Assembly (NCBI RefSeq): GCF_022835675.1
Contig: NZ_BQUT01000005.1
Coordinates: 447,251 to 511,250 of the forward strand
DNA length: 64,000 bases
Origin: Companilactobacillus sp. RD055328
GTDB taxonomy: Bacteria > Bacillota > Bacilli > Lactobacillales > Lactobacillaceae
Direction of reading: 5' to 3'
Numbering within the stretch: position 1 is the first letter of the stretch; every line of letters starts with the position of its first letter. The position numbers were made by a program, and so were the translations under genes. Below are positions 1-9,018 of the stretch, piece after piece. The notes under the pieces were generated by a model. It searched no databases. It had not been told where the DNA came from and was given only the letters and a program-made list of their open reading frames with translations.

Positions 1-17
1 TTTTTCCTCTTTCTAAA

Positions 18-47
18 TTAAAAGACAACTCGATTAAGAATTGTCTT
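18..47 (-). terminator. Rho-independent terminator after baseplate gene
   Basis: On the minus strand a 7-bp stem (AAGACAA/TTGTCTT) is followed by a T-rich tract. It starts immediately after the stop codon of the baseplate gene and probably ends the tail transcript or separates it from the lysis genes outside the window. Confidence 0.7.
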
Positions 48-764
48 CTATTTGTTTAATTCAAATCTAATTGTGTTGATACCCTCATTTAGATACCAAA
101 CATTCTTGCTTCCGATGGATTGAGTTAATGTTCCATTCAATTCATATATTCGTGGCATTTTAATTGTTACATTATCAAAATTATTGTTGATAATTGTCGT
201 CGGTACTTGTGTACTCTCGCTACCGAATACTTGACCGGAAGTTTCAAATCCATTTACTTCTGTATCAAGAGCATTTTGATATTTCTCAACTAAAATTGAT
301 TTTGGATTTGCACCTAAATTATGATTAATTTTCACTTCGAAGCCATCGGGTATCCAGGTTGATATTATCTTCTCAATATTTTCAATTCTTGGATCTAAGG
401 TGTTAAATTCTCCATATATATCACTCTTTCGAGCAAGTATAACTTCACTGTCTGTAGTAGCATTAGCTATTACATCTTGAAAATCATCTTCAACATTTGA
501 TTGTCGTTCTTCAACATTATCAACTCGATTTAATACACTATTAAACTCATCTTTAATAGCATTAATCATTACGCTAATCCATCGAACGAATAACGACAAC
601 GATTTACGTACTTCTTCACCAAACATTTTCGTCATCAACCAACCAGCTAATTCTTCACTTTTATCATCAACTGTTCCATTTTCAATTGCTTGCGATATTT
701 CGTTGTCATTTTCAATAGGTGAATCGTCTGTTGCGTAACAATCATCGTTATTTTTATTAACCAT
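48..764 (-). CDS. Putative phage baseplate / tail tip protein
   Basis: A 238-residue protein directly downstream of the Tal gene (4-bp gap), the usual place of accessory baseplate or receptor-binding proteins in lactic siphoviruses. The first 45 residues are acidic. Residues about 65-110 are a coiled-coil-like helix (IKDEFNSVLNRVDNVEERQ), and the C-terminal half is beta-rich. This helix-then-beta-domain plan fits a trimeric baseplate protein. The start is supported by AAAGGAGTG seven bases upstream. I recognise no enzymatic motif. Function is inferred from position and architecture only. Confidence 0.55.
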   Translation of the reverse strand: MVNKNNDDCYATDDSPIENDNEISQAIENGTVDDKSEELAGWLMTKMFGEEVRKSLSLFVRWISVMINAIKDEFNSVLNRVDNVEERQSNVEDDFQDVIANATTDSEVILARKSDIYGEFNTLDPRIENIEKIISTWIPDGFEVKINHNLGANPKSILVEKYQNALDTEVNGFETSGQVFGSESTQVPTTIINNNFDNVTIKMPRIYELNGTLTQSIGSKNVWYLNEGINTIRFELNK

Positions 765-768
765 TAAA

Positions 769-2640
769 TCACTCCTTTCGCAAATAATTTTCTTTAAATC
801 TCGAACTTGGTTCTGTGTTCATATCAACGTTTCCTACAATTCCGCTTATGCGACCGGTGGACGTATATTGCCACAAATCGTAAGGGTGTGTTGGACGTGT
901 ACTGTTTTCAATCGTTCCATCATTAGCACCATAAGACGGCAGTATGATAGACCCAAATTTAGAAACATTGATGTTGAAACTGTCATACAAATGATTGGCT
1001 ATATAAGCCACTTGCTTATCAGCAGGTACACCTAACTTAACCATTTCAGCATTCCAAGCTTCTGTAGTGCCTCGCATGTCTGTAGCAGTCTGTTCTTCGA
1101 TGTCAATCATGTAGAATTTAGGATTAGCGTTCTCTGCTTTGACCCTATTAAAAAAAGCACTAGCTTCTTGCTGTGCTTCTGTAATAGTTGAATATAATCC
1201 ATAAGCGTAAACTGCATAGTTGATACCTGATTCTTTAGCTTTTCGAAGATTTTCTTTAAAAGTTAAATCTTCTCTAGATTGTCCATATTGAACTCTTATG
1301 ATAACTAATTGAACGCCCATGTCTTTCAATGTTTTAAATGAAATATTTCCTTGAAATTCTGATACATCAAGAATTGCTCCGTTTGAATTTCCATTATTTA
1401 ATTTATCAAGTTCATCTTTCAACTTCTGAATCTCATCATCTTGTGCTTTCTCACGATTACTTAATCCATCAATTGACTTATTCTGTCCTTGAACAATATT
1501 CTTTAAACTATCAACAGAATCCTTATATTTCTTGTATTCGTTTTGATACTGAGATAGCGATTTCTTCTTATCTCCAAAAGTTAAAGTTGATATATTCGGA
1601 TTTAGGAAATCAATTTCTTTTTGTGTGATTCTTAGTGCTTGAGTTTCAGAAACATTTGGATTAATAAACATATAACTATCTGAAACTTTAAAGGATTCAA
1701 AGTTAGCACCTATTTCAAGGGCTGATATACTCCAATGTTCTGATGAAGTCTTTTGGTCTTTAACCCATTGCTCTGCTTTAGTTTTTAAATTCTTAGCTTC
1801 TTTTACATCTTCCCAAACGTTCGTACCGTTGATTATCCCAAATTCATTTTGTAAATCTGGGATATCAATATAATCTTTACCACCATTAACACTTGAAATT
1901 GTTAATCGTGGATTTGATACGTGTTCTCCCTCACGTTCAACCGTTGCCCCTAATGGAACTAGTCTCGTGATTACTAAGCTGGGATCAATTTCAACAGTAG
2001 AGCTTTTTAAATTTTTGCCAATTTTGATTGGAGTGTCATTGTCGTGTATCTTTCCTGGATCTTTCAAATAATCAATATAGTTAGTTCCATTTTCAAATCT
2101 AACTCTTAGATATCCACCTAATCGACTAACTAATTTATCAATTATTGTTTGGTATGAATTTGAATAGTCAACATAGCGATAAACATTATCCGTTGAATTA
2201 GTTACGTCAACGTTTCCGATAGTAAATTTTTGATAGTCTTCAACTTGTGAATTGTGAACATCAATTAGCTTTTTAAAAAAATCAGTAGGAGTCGTATTGT
2301 TAATTTCCAAAAACCTTTGAGTTGAATCTAGTAAATAAGCACTAATTGATTCAAAGCTAAAAGTTTGATTGAATAGTCCATCTTGAGACATTGAACGAGT
2401 AGGTTTTAAAGCTCTTCCACGGAAAATCAATACATCATCTTGAAATATATCAACATGCGTTTTAAATGGTCTAATTCCCCCAAACAATGGACTGGATGGA
2501 GCTAATGATAAAGTGAAATCGTCAATATCATTTTCTTTAAGTGTTAATTTACCTGATGAAATATGCTTATTAGTTGTTAAATCAAAAATAACCCTTCCTA
2601 CTCTATCGGTTGGGCTATCGTAAGCTATTATTTTGTACAT
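769..2640 (-). CDS. Tail-associated lysin (Tal) with C-terminal GH25 lysozyme domain
   Basis: A 623-residue tail tip protein. Residues about 1-360 look like the prophage tail/Tal base domain that caps the tail tube. Residues 370-410 are a coiled-coil linker. Residues about 425-620 resemble a GH25 muramidase: DVSEFQG near the start of the barrel, an acidic MIDIEE strand that should carry the catalytic pair, and DLWQYTSTG near the end. It would cut peptidoglycan locally during DNA injection. It lies between Dit and the baseplate gene in the conserved tail order (TMP, Dit, Tal). The domain assignment is by motif recognition. Confidence 0.85.
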   Translation of the reverse strand: MYKIIAYDSPTDRVGRVIFDLTTNKHISSGKLTLKENDIDDFTLSLAPSSPLFGGIRPFKTHVDIFQDDVLIFRGRALKPTRSMSQDGLFNQTFSFESISAYLLDSTQRFLEINNTTPTDFFKKLIDVHNSQVEDYQKFTIGNVDVTNSTDNVYRYVDYSNSYQTIIDKLVSRLGGYLRVRFENGTNYIDYLKDPGKIHDNDTPIKIGKNLKSSTVEIDPSLVITRLVPLGATVEREGEHVSNPRLTISSVNGGKDYIDIPDLQNEFGIINGTNVWEDVKEAKNLKTKAEQWVKDQKTSSEHWSISALEIGANFESFKVSDSYMFINPNVSETQALRITQKEIDFLNPNISTLTFGDKKKSLSQYQNEYKKYKDSVDSLKNIVQGQNKSIDGLSNREKAQDDEIQKLKDELDKLNNGNSNGAILDVSEFQGNISFKTLKDMGVQLVIIRVQYGQSREDLTFKENLRKAKESGINYAVYAYGLYSTITEAQQEASAFFNRVKAENANPKFYMIDIEEQTATDMRGTTEAWNAEMVKLGVPADKQVAYIANHLYDSFNINVSKFGSIILPSYGANDGTIENSTRPTHPYDLWQYTSTGRISGIVGNVDMNTEPSSRFKENYLRKE

Positions 2641-3417
2641 CTAAACCATCAACTCCTTACGCCAATTAAACGATACTGAACCTTTTCCTGAAAGTTTAAT
2701 ATTGTTAATTCCAACGTTTAATACTATTTGAGTATCTTTGTATTCTCCTGTCTTAAATGGAATTCCATTAATACTAATATCCCCATCTACAACAATTAAT
2801 AATTCTGATCTATGAGACCCATTATTAATTAATACTATTTCCTTGTTTCCATTAACTTCAAAATCAACCTTTTGGGAAATATCACTTGTAAAATTAAATA
2901 TATCCCAAACATCATTACCTTCTAAGTATTCGTAAATTGCAAATGGATAACAATCGAACACAATTGTGACAGATAATGTATTTTTATCTTGATTATCTTC
3001 AACAGAAACTGATTTACATTTACCAAACCAGTACATATTTTGATTATGAGTATCGTATATTTGCTGCTTACCAAAAGGCATCAATGCAGATTTAACTTTA
3101 TTCTCTAGTATTTTTCTGTCAGGGTAATTCATTTTAAATGCAGTTAATTTGAAAGTTAAATCTCTATTATTGAAATAGCGTTCATTATCAATGATTGAAA
3201 AATCATAATTTCCTTGCATATAAGCGATTGACTCTGTGATTTCTTTCTCAGGCGGAGTTGGCGCATCACGTTCAATTAGGTACAAGTCATTATCTAACGA
3301 ATTAAATTCGGCAAATTTAAACCCTTCAGTGATGCTAATACCATCGATTTCTGTTTTACCTTCATATTTGTTTAAATCTCTAAAATTATATTCAGCCAAA
3401 ACTCCACCTACTTTCAT
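2641..3417 (-). CDS. Distal tail protein (Dit)
   Basis: A 258-residue protein between the tape measure gene and Tal, the invariant place of Dit in Gram-positive siphoviruses. It forms the hexameric hub joining tail tube to tip. The N-terminal sequence (VLAEYNFRDLNKY...IDGISITEGF) and the beta-rich body fit the siphovirus tail-component family. I chose the ATG at 3417, preceded by GGTGGAG, rather than the GTG five codons earlier. The start overlaps the end of the tape measure gene by 26 bp, so the two are probably translationally coupled. Confidence 0.8.
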   Translation of the reverse strand: MKVGGVLAEYNFRDLNKYEGKTEIDGISITEGFKFAEFNSLDNDLYLIERDAPTPPEKEITESIAYMQGNYDFSIIDNERYFNNRDLTFKLTAFKMNYPDRKILENKVKSALMPFGKQQIYDTHNQNMYWFGKCKSVSVEDNQDKNTLSVTIVFDCYPFAIYEYLEGNDVWDIFNFTSDISQKVDFEVNGNKEIVLINNGSHRSELLIVVDGDISINGIPFKTGEYKDTQIVLNVGINNIKLSGKGSVSFNWRKELMV

Positions 3418-6097
3418 TTTCGATAGCTCCACCTAAAGCATTATTCATTCGATTTTGAGTTCCTCCTACAAGAGTATCGCCATCTAAGTACATATCTGTA
3501 CTTTTATTTGCAATTTGTTTCAATAATGCGTTTTGTTGCATTTGCATTGAATTTTCAGACATTTCATATTTAACATTTAACGTACCAGACAATTTATTTG
3601 CACCAATGTTTGCCATTTTTGAAAAACTTGAATTAATAACATCAAACTGTTCAGCAAAAGACTTAGTGTCAATTTTGGGTAAAGCATTTTCAGCTAACAT
3701 TTGAGATGCTCTGTTTACAGTGGAAGCCATTGAATTAATACCATTCGCAAATCCTTCTCCTGTGTAACCACCTATTTCAAATAGAACTCTTGATGGCGAA
3801 TGTATCCCCAAGAATCCTTTAATGCCACTTACGGCTTTATCTGCTACACCTTTTACTGCTTTACCTACAGCACCAACCATTGATCCAATTCCATTGATGA
3901 AACCTTGTATAACATTTTTACCGATTCCGACCAAATCAATACTCTTAAGTACATTCATTACAGCATTACCATTAGCTTTACCTGCATTTTTCGAACCACT
4001 CATACCATCCATAATTCCTGATATGAATTTTTTAATAAGCTCTCCACCTGAAGTTAAGACTTTTCCGAGGTAATAACCAACACCGTACACGAATTGGCCA
4101 ACTGCATACATCGCTTTATCAACAATTTTAGGTATTGCATTTACGATTCCGTCAATAAAAGCAAATATTAGATCAATACCAGCGTTGATTACTCTGCCTA
4201 AATTTGCAGTAATTCCATTTACTAGAGCGACAATTAAGTTAACTCCAGAAGTGATTATTTGAGGTAATCCAGTTGCTAAAGCATTTAGAAAGTTAACTAA
4301 TATTTGAATAGCTATAGCTGTTATTTGCCCAATATTAACCATAATTCCTTGCAATAAACTTAAAATAACTTGCATTCCAAAGGCTACAATTTGTGGAATT
4401 AATGCCATACCTTGAATAAGTAATTGACCTATTCCTAAAATAAATGCCGCTACAACTTGTGGCATTCCAGCAGAAATTGAAACAGCGAAATTAACCATCA
4501 TTAGCGCTGCACCAGTTCCGATTGCTGCAAAAGTAGGAACAATTTGACTTGAAACTGTTGTTAATCCTTGAAAGGCTGTCATGACTTGAGCTATACCTAT
4601 AGCCAAGACTCCAAACCCAGCAGCTGCCAATCCAACACCTAATCCAATTTTTAGAATAGACGTGGCGACTTTAGAAAATCCACCACTCGCTGACGTAGCA
4701 CTTTTACCTGCGACATCTTGAGTATTTTTCAAGGCATCCATTGGACCTTTTACTGCTTTAGTTGCATCAGTAACTGGTTTTATTGTTTTTTTGAACTTCA
4801 TAAATCCAGCGATTAACACACCTAGCCCCGCAATACTTCCAAGAGAGCCAACAGCTAACTTCAATGTATCAATTCCGCCGATTGTTTTAGGTACTTTAGA
4901 AGCTAAATCACCTAAAGATTTAACGGCTCCGTCAATAAAATCTCTAAATGGTTTAATATTTTGATATGCGTACATAAACGCTGTTGCTAGTGCTAAAATC
5001 ACTGCAATTACAGGATGTTTATAAATTAAAGTTAGCCCACCAGATACTGCGCTTGTAGCCTTACTAAATCCATACATCACAGTTAGTCCAGCGCCTAACG
5101 CACCAAATACTAATCCGAATGCTTTAGCTGCTGGAGCTATTGCTGTTACCATTTTTTTAATAAAGTCCATTGTCTGAACAACAAAAGGAACCATAGCTTC
5201 AAAGCCTTTAGCGACTCCATCTGCTGCTTGTTTCATTAGATTTAAAATCTTAGGAGCACCTTCACCGCCGCCAATAGCCTCAATGATCTTCTGCATACCT
5301 GCTCCGACTTTTTGTTGCATAATTTGCAGTGTTCCAGCAAATCCAGCTGCTTCTTTAGCAGAGCCTTTATATCTCTTGCCCATTTCTTGAACAGTATCAG
5401 AGACCATATCAGCGGTAACTTTACCGGCTTCTAAATCTTTAGTGAATTTAGCACCATCGCCGTTGTAGAATTTCTTAGTCATTTCAGAACGTAATCCAAC
5501 TACAGATTCACCCATTATATTTAAATCTTGAGTCGTAACACGACCAGTTGAAGCGGTCTGTTGAAGTTGTCTTGAAAAGCTTTCAACTTCAGCTTGTCCA
5601 CCACCAAGACCAGATACGGTATCTAGTAGCGCACTCATTGTCTTTTTTGTTTTTCCAGCACCCATTCCAGCTGCCATCCAACCGGCTGCCATTTTAGATG
5701 TAGCAGAAGTTGTAAACTGCGTTCCAGTAACCATATCTTGCAATTGAGCAGTATAAGCATGTGCAGCATTTTTGGACATTCCTAAACCTTTGGTCATAGT
5801 CATGTTAGCTGAACGCATTGTATCCATTCGTTCAACTGCCGCTCCAACACCCATTTTCAACATACTAATTCCAGCTGAGGCTAATTTAAATACACCAAAA
5901 GCTCCAGCCATTCCTAAAACGGTTGATTTCATGTTATTAAATTTTTGTTCAGTTCCTTCAGTAGAACTTCCCATTTCATCAGTCGAACCACTAATAGTCT
6001 TTGCTGCTCCATTTGCGGCTTTTGCTGCATTCTCAAATGCGGAAGAAAAGTTAACGTCAGTTGCTTTCAAAGTAGCGCTAACTTGATAATCTGCCAT
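3392..6097 (-). CDS. Tail tape measure protein
   Basis: A 901-residue protein that sets tail length and is ejected with the DNA. The N-terminal third is alanine-rich helix with a TP901-type core (residues about 60-270). The middle holds several long hydrophobic segments (about 330-360, 480-530 and a series from 530 to 660) typical of tape measure proteins that enter the host membrane. The C-terminal part has the usual GIHSPSRVLFEIGGY motif. The start is ATG at 6097 after AAAGGAGG; an upstream in-frame start has no ribosome binding site. It follows the two tail chaperone ORFs. Confidence 0.9.
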   Translation of the reverse strand: MADYQVSATLKATDVNFSSAFENAAKAANGAAKTISGSTDEMGSSTEGTEQKFNNMKSTVLGMAGAFGVFKLASAGISMLKMGVGAAVERMDTMRSANMTMTKGLGMSKNAAHAYTAQLQDMVTGTQFTTSATSKMAAGWMAAGMGAGKTKKTMSALLDTVSGLGGGQAEVESFSRQLQQTASTGRVTTQDLNIMGESVVGLRSEMTKKFYNGDGAKFTKDLEAGKVTADMVSDTVQEMGKRYKGSAKEAAGFAGTLQIMQQKVGAGMQKIIEAIGGGEGAPKILNLMKQAADGVAKGFEAMVPFVVQTMDFIKKMVTAIAPAAKAFGLVFGALGAGLTVMYGFSKATSAVSGGLTLIYKHPVIAVILALATAFMYAYQNIKPFRDFIDGAVKSLGDLASKVPKTIGGIDTLKLAVGSLGSIAGLGVLIAGFMKFKKTIKPVTDATKAVKGPMDALKNTQDVAGKSATSASGGFSKVATSILKIGLGVGLAAAGFGVLAIGIAQVMTAFQGLTTVSSQIVPTFAAIGTGAALMMVNFAVSISAGMPQVVAAFILGIGQLLIQGMALIPQIVAFGMQVILSLLQGIMVNIGQITAIAIQILVNFLNALATGLPQIITSGVNLIVALVNGITANLGRVINAGIDLIFAFIDGIVNAIPKIVDKAMYAVGQFVYGVGYYLGKVLTSGGELIKKFISGIMDGMSGSKNAGKANGNAVMNVLKSIDLVGIGKNVIQGFINGIGSMVGAVGKAVKGVADKAVSGIKGFLGIHSPSRVLFEIGGYTGEGFANGINSMASTVNRASQMLAENALPKIDTKSFAEQFDVINSSFSKMANIGANKLSGTLNVKYEMSENSMQMQQNALLKQIANKSTDMYLDGDTLVGGTQNRMNNALGGAIENESRWSFG

Positions 6098-6131
6098 ATG
6101 TTTTCCTCCTTTCAAAAAAGAGAGCAGCATC

Positions 6132-6506
6132 TTAGCTACTCTCTTTCTTCATTTTTTGAAATTCTTCAAACCTTCTGAGCGTTTCACTTTGCTCAGTTTT
6201 TTCTTTTTCTTTTTTTGTTTCCGCAATAGGGACGTAATTTTCAATAAAATTTTTATGGATTTTATTTTTCAACTCTATGGAATTATAAAATTCTTCAAAT
6301 TGTTTAAATTTAGGTTGCGGATTTTTAGAAGAGCCCTTTGTAGCTTGAACAGATTGATTTAACCAGCTTTGCTTTGCAATTTTTTCAGTTTCTTCAACTT
6401 TTTTAATTTGAGCGGCTTCAAATCTTAACCAATATTCTTCTAAACTCATCATTCCAATTTGCTTCAAATCATTTATATTAAAATCATTTAAAGCAGTAAT
6501 GTACAT
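6132..6506 (-). CDS. Tail assembly chaperone, downstream (T) part
   Basis: A 124-residue basic, Lys/Glu-rich ORF between the first tail chaperone ORF and the tape measure gene. No good ribosome binding site precedes its first ATG, and its frame is open upstream, well into the first ORF. It is therefore most likely translated only as the C-terminal extension of the upstream protein after a -1 frameshift at 6587-6593, as in lambda gpG/gpGT and related phages. The fusion would be about 252 residues. Such GT proteins bring the tape measure protein and the tail tube protein together. Confidence 0.7.
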   Translation of the reverse strand: MYITALNDFNINDLKQIGMMSLEEYWLRFEAAQIKKVEETEKIAKQSWLNQSVQATKGSSKNPQPKFKQFEEFYNSIELKNKIHKNFIENYVPIAETKKEKEKTEQSETLRRFEEFQKMKKESS

Positions 6507-6535
6507 TTCACGGTACGTTTGTTCAAAGCCAACTT

Positions 6536-6889
6536 TTATTTGCTGTTCGCTGTGATTTTGTTGAGTGAAATACGTACCAGTGGTGATTTTTTTAGTTCAC
6601 CATTTAATTCTTCAAACAGTGTATTGATTTTATCTTCGTCCATTGTTTCATCAGCAAACATTGAAGTGATTTCGTCCATTGAAGGACGTGGTGAACAAGC
6701 GTGAGTACCGCAGTATAGAACATTGATTAAAGCTAATGGATCATATGCCATCAACGCCGGTAATGTTCTAGATAGCCCCATTCCCATTGATACACCTTTT
6801 ACTTCCATTCCTGCAATTCGATCTAAATCACGCAAGAAATCAATGCCGAAATTAAGTTCATATTCTTTTTTGTCAATTTTTATTTTCAT
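6536..6889 (-). CDS. Tail assembly chaperone, G-like part
   Basis: A 117-residue protein immediately after the tail tube gene. The N-terminus (MKIKIDKKEYELNFGIDFLR) and length fit the phage tail assembly chaperone family. It is predicted to coat the tape measure protein during tail assembly. The start follows AAAGGTGA. A run of seven A's in the sense strand about 16 codons before the stop is placed as a slippery heptamer read A AAA AAA. Most ribosomes would make this short form and a minority the extended form. Confidence 0.75.
   Translation of the reverse strand: MKIKIDKKEYELNFGIDFLRDLDRIAGMEVKGVSMGMGLSRTLPALMAYDPLALINVLYCGTHACSPRPSMDEITSMFADETMDEDKINTLFEELNGELKKSPLVRISLNKITANSK
6587..6593 (-). 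promoter_or_regulatory. Candidate -1 ribosomal frameshift site (A AAA AAA)
   Basis: In the frame of the upstream chaperone ORF the codons read CTA AAA AAA TCA, which gives the slippery heptamer A AAA AAA. A one-base backward slip leads into an uninterrupted frame (ITTGTYFTQQNHSEQQ and on) that joins the downstream ORF at its Met codon. No other shift position is needed. The same arrangement is known for tail chaperones of many siphoviruses. A downstream stimulatory structure was not established. Confidence 0.65.
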
Positions 6890-6954
6890 ATTAAAATCAC
6901 CTTTAATTTATTCCGACCGCCACCGCTCTAGTGTGAGAGTATGCACCTGATTAA

Positions 6955-7590
6955 CTATTTAACTTTCTTAGTGTCTAGTTTCTGTGTTCCACCTTCTGGA
7001 GGTGTACTTTCAGGAATTCCGGCTCCATCAACTTTAGAATCGTAATCAATTCCACCGGCTTTATCATCGTCAGAAGCAATTTTGTCAATTCCACGGAAGA
7101 TGTAATCGAACGCTTCTCTTTGAGTGTCTGATAACTTAACCCAACCAATTTTAGGTATTCCGTCAATTGATGTTGAAATCTCACGAGTTGAATTATCATC
7201 AGGGTCATTACTATTAGAGTCTTCTGAAATTGTTCCCTGCATATACTTAGCAAAAACATATTCCTCTTTACCGTCTTCTGATACTTTCACGCGATCTTTA
7301 CTCAATAACCAAAATTCCATTTTTTCGCTATTAAATAACGCTGTAAGAATTCTGTCACTGATAAAGTGATTGTTGTTAATAAAGTTAAAACTAAAACCAG
7401 TCTCAACGGAAGATTGAGAAGCAACAGAACCATCTTTAGTCTTTGTTGAATCTGAATCTGCGGAAGGGTCAAAATCAGCACCTGTTTGCCAAGGAACTAA
7501 TTGAGCTTCCATATTTTTTGCTTCTGATAAAGGACGTGTCATAACGACTGTTTCTTTACCTTGAAGCGTTTTAAGAATTTCTTGTGACAT
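6955..7590 (-). CDS. Major tail (tube) protein, TP901-1 type
   Basis: A 211-residue protein between the tail terminator-like gene and the tail chaperones, where the tail tube subunit is encoded. The MSQEILKTLQGKETVV start and beta-rich body fit the TP901-1 major tail protein family. ATG at 7590 is preceded by AGGAGG; the longer reading has no such site. The last about 20 residues form a polar tail with TPPEGGTQK that resembles the end of the capsid protein in this phage. Confidence 0.8.
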   Translation of the reverse strand: MSQEILKTLQGKETVVMTRPLSEAKNMEAQLVPWQTGADFDPSADSDSTKTKDGSVASQSSVETGFSFNFINNNHFISDRILTALFNSEKMEFWLLSKDRVKVSEDGKEEYVFAKYMQGTISEDSNSNDPDDNSTREISTSIDGIPKIGWVKLSDTQREAFDYIFRGIDKIASDDDKAGGIDYDSKVDGAGIPESTPPEGGTQKLDTKKVK

Positions 7591-7601
7591 CTTGTGCCCT
7601 C

Positions 7602-7997
7602 CTATAGTATTTTGAATTGAATATCTAATATGCCGTGCCACAATGTAGTATTAGGAACTGACGTATCTTGCAAAACCCTTTGAGTAATTGCTTGTTTATC
7701 AATTACCACATTGTAGTTTTTTAAATTTTTAAGATGTATTCCGGCATAAAAAAAACGATTAACCATATCTGATATAGTCAATCGCTGTGTATCATTCCCC
7801 CAAAAGTGAATTGTTATTGCTACATATCCGTTCAAAGAGTATTTAGTTCCGCCAGAAATAATCTGAGTTTCACCAACTGTCACGAATGGATATGTTGCAC
7901 TTTCTTCTTGCATAGGCAAATGATCGTATACATCGTAATTACTTTCTAGTCCGAATTTATAAAAATAATCGAACAATTGTTGCTCTGGAGATTGCAT
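7602..7997 (-). CDS. Putative tail terminator / completion protein (DUF806-like)
   Basis: A 131-residue protein between the HK97 gp10-like gene and the tail tube gene, the position of tail terminator proteins (SPP1 gp17, DUF806 in lactococcal phages). The phrase YPFVTVGETQI and a domain of alternating strands fit that family. The start has a strong AGGAGG site six bases upstream. Function is inferred mainly from synteny. Confidence 0.6.
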   Translation of the reverse strand: MQSPEQQLFDYFYKFGLESNYDVYDHLPMQEESATYPFVTVGETQIISGGTKYSLNGYVAITIHFWGNDTQRLTISDMVNRFFYAGIHLKNLKNYNVVIDKQAITQRVLQDTSVPNTTLWHGILDIQFKIL

Positions 7998-7998
7998 A

Positions 7999-8358
7999 TT
8001 AACCTCCTATTTCTTTTTTTAAATCTGATAAGAAGATTAGTTGTTGTTCTTTTAAAGATGGTATTAAGATTGGCTCTGGTGCCATGTAGCGTGTTCCTAA
8101 CTCTGTGTATTCGTTATACTCCATTGTTAGCCACACAGTTCCTTCTAACTTGTTAAGTTCAATTGCAATACCTCGTTTTGTCGCCCCAGTTGAATAGCCT
8201 TTTACAAAGGCGCTTCCTGCTTTACGCATGGCTTTAGTTTGAAGTTCAGCGGTATTTCTTTTGACAACTTTTTCAACGACAGATAGATTTGAAGCTTTTT
8301 TTAAAGCTTTGGACAACTCTTTATCGCCGCTTAAATCAACACTAAAAGACTTACTCAT
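7999..8358 (-). CDS. HK97 gp10-like neck / tail completion protein
   Basis: A 119-residue protein in the head-tail connector block. It has the gp10-family layout: a helical N-terminus rich in Lys/Ala (LSKALKKAS) followed by a strand-rich C-terminus with YTELGTRYMAPEP, a recurrent family motif. The start ATGAGTAA overlaps the stop of the preceding connector gene, which indicates translational coupling. It probably helps join head and tail. Confidence 0.7.
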   Translation of the reverse strand: MSKSFSVDLSGDKELSKALKKASNLSVVEKVVKRNTAELQTKAMRKAGSAFVKGYSTGATKRGIAIELNKLEGTVWLTMEYNEYTELGTRYMAPEPILIPSLKEQQLIFLSDLKKEIGG

Positions 8359-8653
8359 CTATAGAACCTACAACTAAAGAAGAAACATTTAAAGCTGATA
8401 AAGAGCTGTTTTTTTCATATTTAGTATCGTTAATAACTAAATAAGACCAATTAAAATCTAATCTTTCAAAAGGTCTTACTACTTTCTTATTAATGTCGTA
8501 TTTGCCGAACAATTGAATTGAACGTTCAACCCCTAAATCAGTTACATTGCAAGGAACTTTACCAACGAATTTATCATTTATATCATAAGTTGAAGTATTG
8601 GGATTATAAACTCTATCTTTTTTATAAAAATCTACATAATGTGTAATTCTCAT
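8351..8653 (-). CDS. Head-tail joining / head closure protein
   Basis: A 100-residue protein resembling SPP1 gp16-type stoppers. The pattern RITHYVDFYKKDRVYNP...KVPCNVTDLGVERSIQLFG is characteristic of phage head-tail joining proteins, which close the portal after packaging. It overlaps the connector gene on one side by 4 bp and the gp10-like gene on the other by 8 bp, as expected for a compact structural operon. Confidence 0.7.
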   Translation of the reverse strand: MRITHYVDFYKKDRVYNPNTSTYDINDKFVGKVPCNVTDLGVERSIQLFGKYDINKKVVRPFERLDFNWSYLVINDTKYEKNSSLSALNVSSLVVGSIDE

Positions 8654-9006
8654 TTGCGTACTCTCTGATACGGATTAATAAATTTAACAACATTCTTTTT
8701 ATTCTTATCATCAGCATATTTGTTTATATCGTTTTCAAACTCTTTAAAATCATCATCTTTAAAAGTAATCGATTCCCCTTCTTGTGAATAGGCACTCATA
8801 CCCTCATTTTTGAGACGATTAAATCGCTTAATTGATACTTCAACCACAATGTAATTAATGTCTTTTGGTAGATTATCTTTTAAACCTGTTAGAACTTTCA
8901 ATCTTGATACTGTCATATCAACAATATCTTGAATTCGTTTATCTTCTTCATCAGTAGAATTTTCAATAAACAGTAATCTTTTAATTCTGTCTAAATAATC
9001 AGACAT
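8650..9006 (-). CDS. Phage head-tail connector (gp15 / gp6-like)
   Basis: A 118-residue helical protein immediately after the capsid gene. Sequence such as DYLDRIKRLL...IQDIVDMTVSRLKVLTG, followed by NYIVVEVSIKRFNRLKNEGM, fits the connector family that docks on the portal (QLRG-type DNA packaging proteins). I placed the start at the ATG at 9006, which follows GGCGGTG, rather than the Met three codons upstream. Confidence 0.7.
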   Translation of the reverse strand: MSDYLDRIKRLLFIENSTDEEDKRIQDIVDMTVSRLKVLTGLKDNLPKDINYIVVEVSIKRFNRLKNEGMSAYSQEGESITFKDDDFKEFENDINKYADDKNKKNVVKFINPYQRVRK

Positions 9007-9018
9007 ACTAATCACCGC

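Noticed and set aside
1338-1628. A 96-codon plus-strand ORF antisense to Tal
   Set aside because: It has no ribosome binding site, lies wholly inside a well-supported gene and shows the composition of an antisense frame.
5772-6086. A 104-codon plus-strand ORF opposite the tape measure gene
   Set aside because: It is a shadow of the alanine-rich tape measure frame without start signals.
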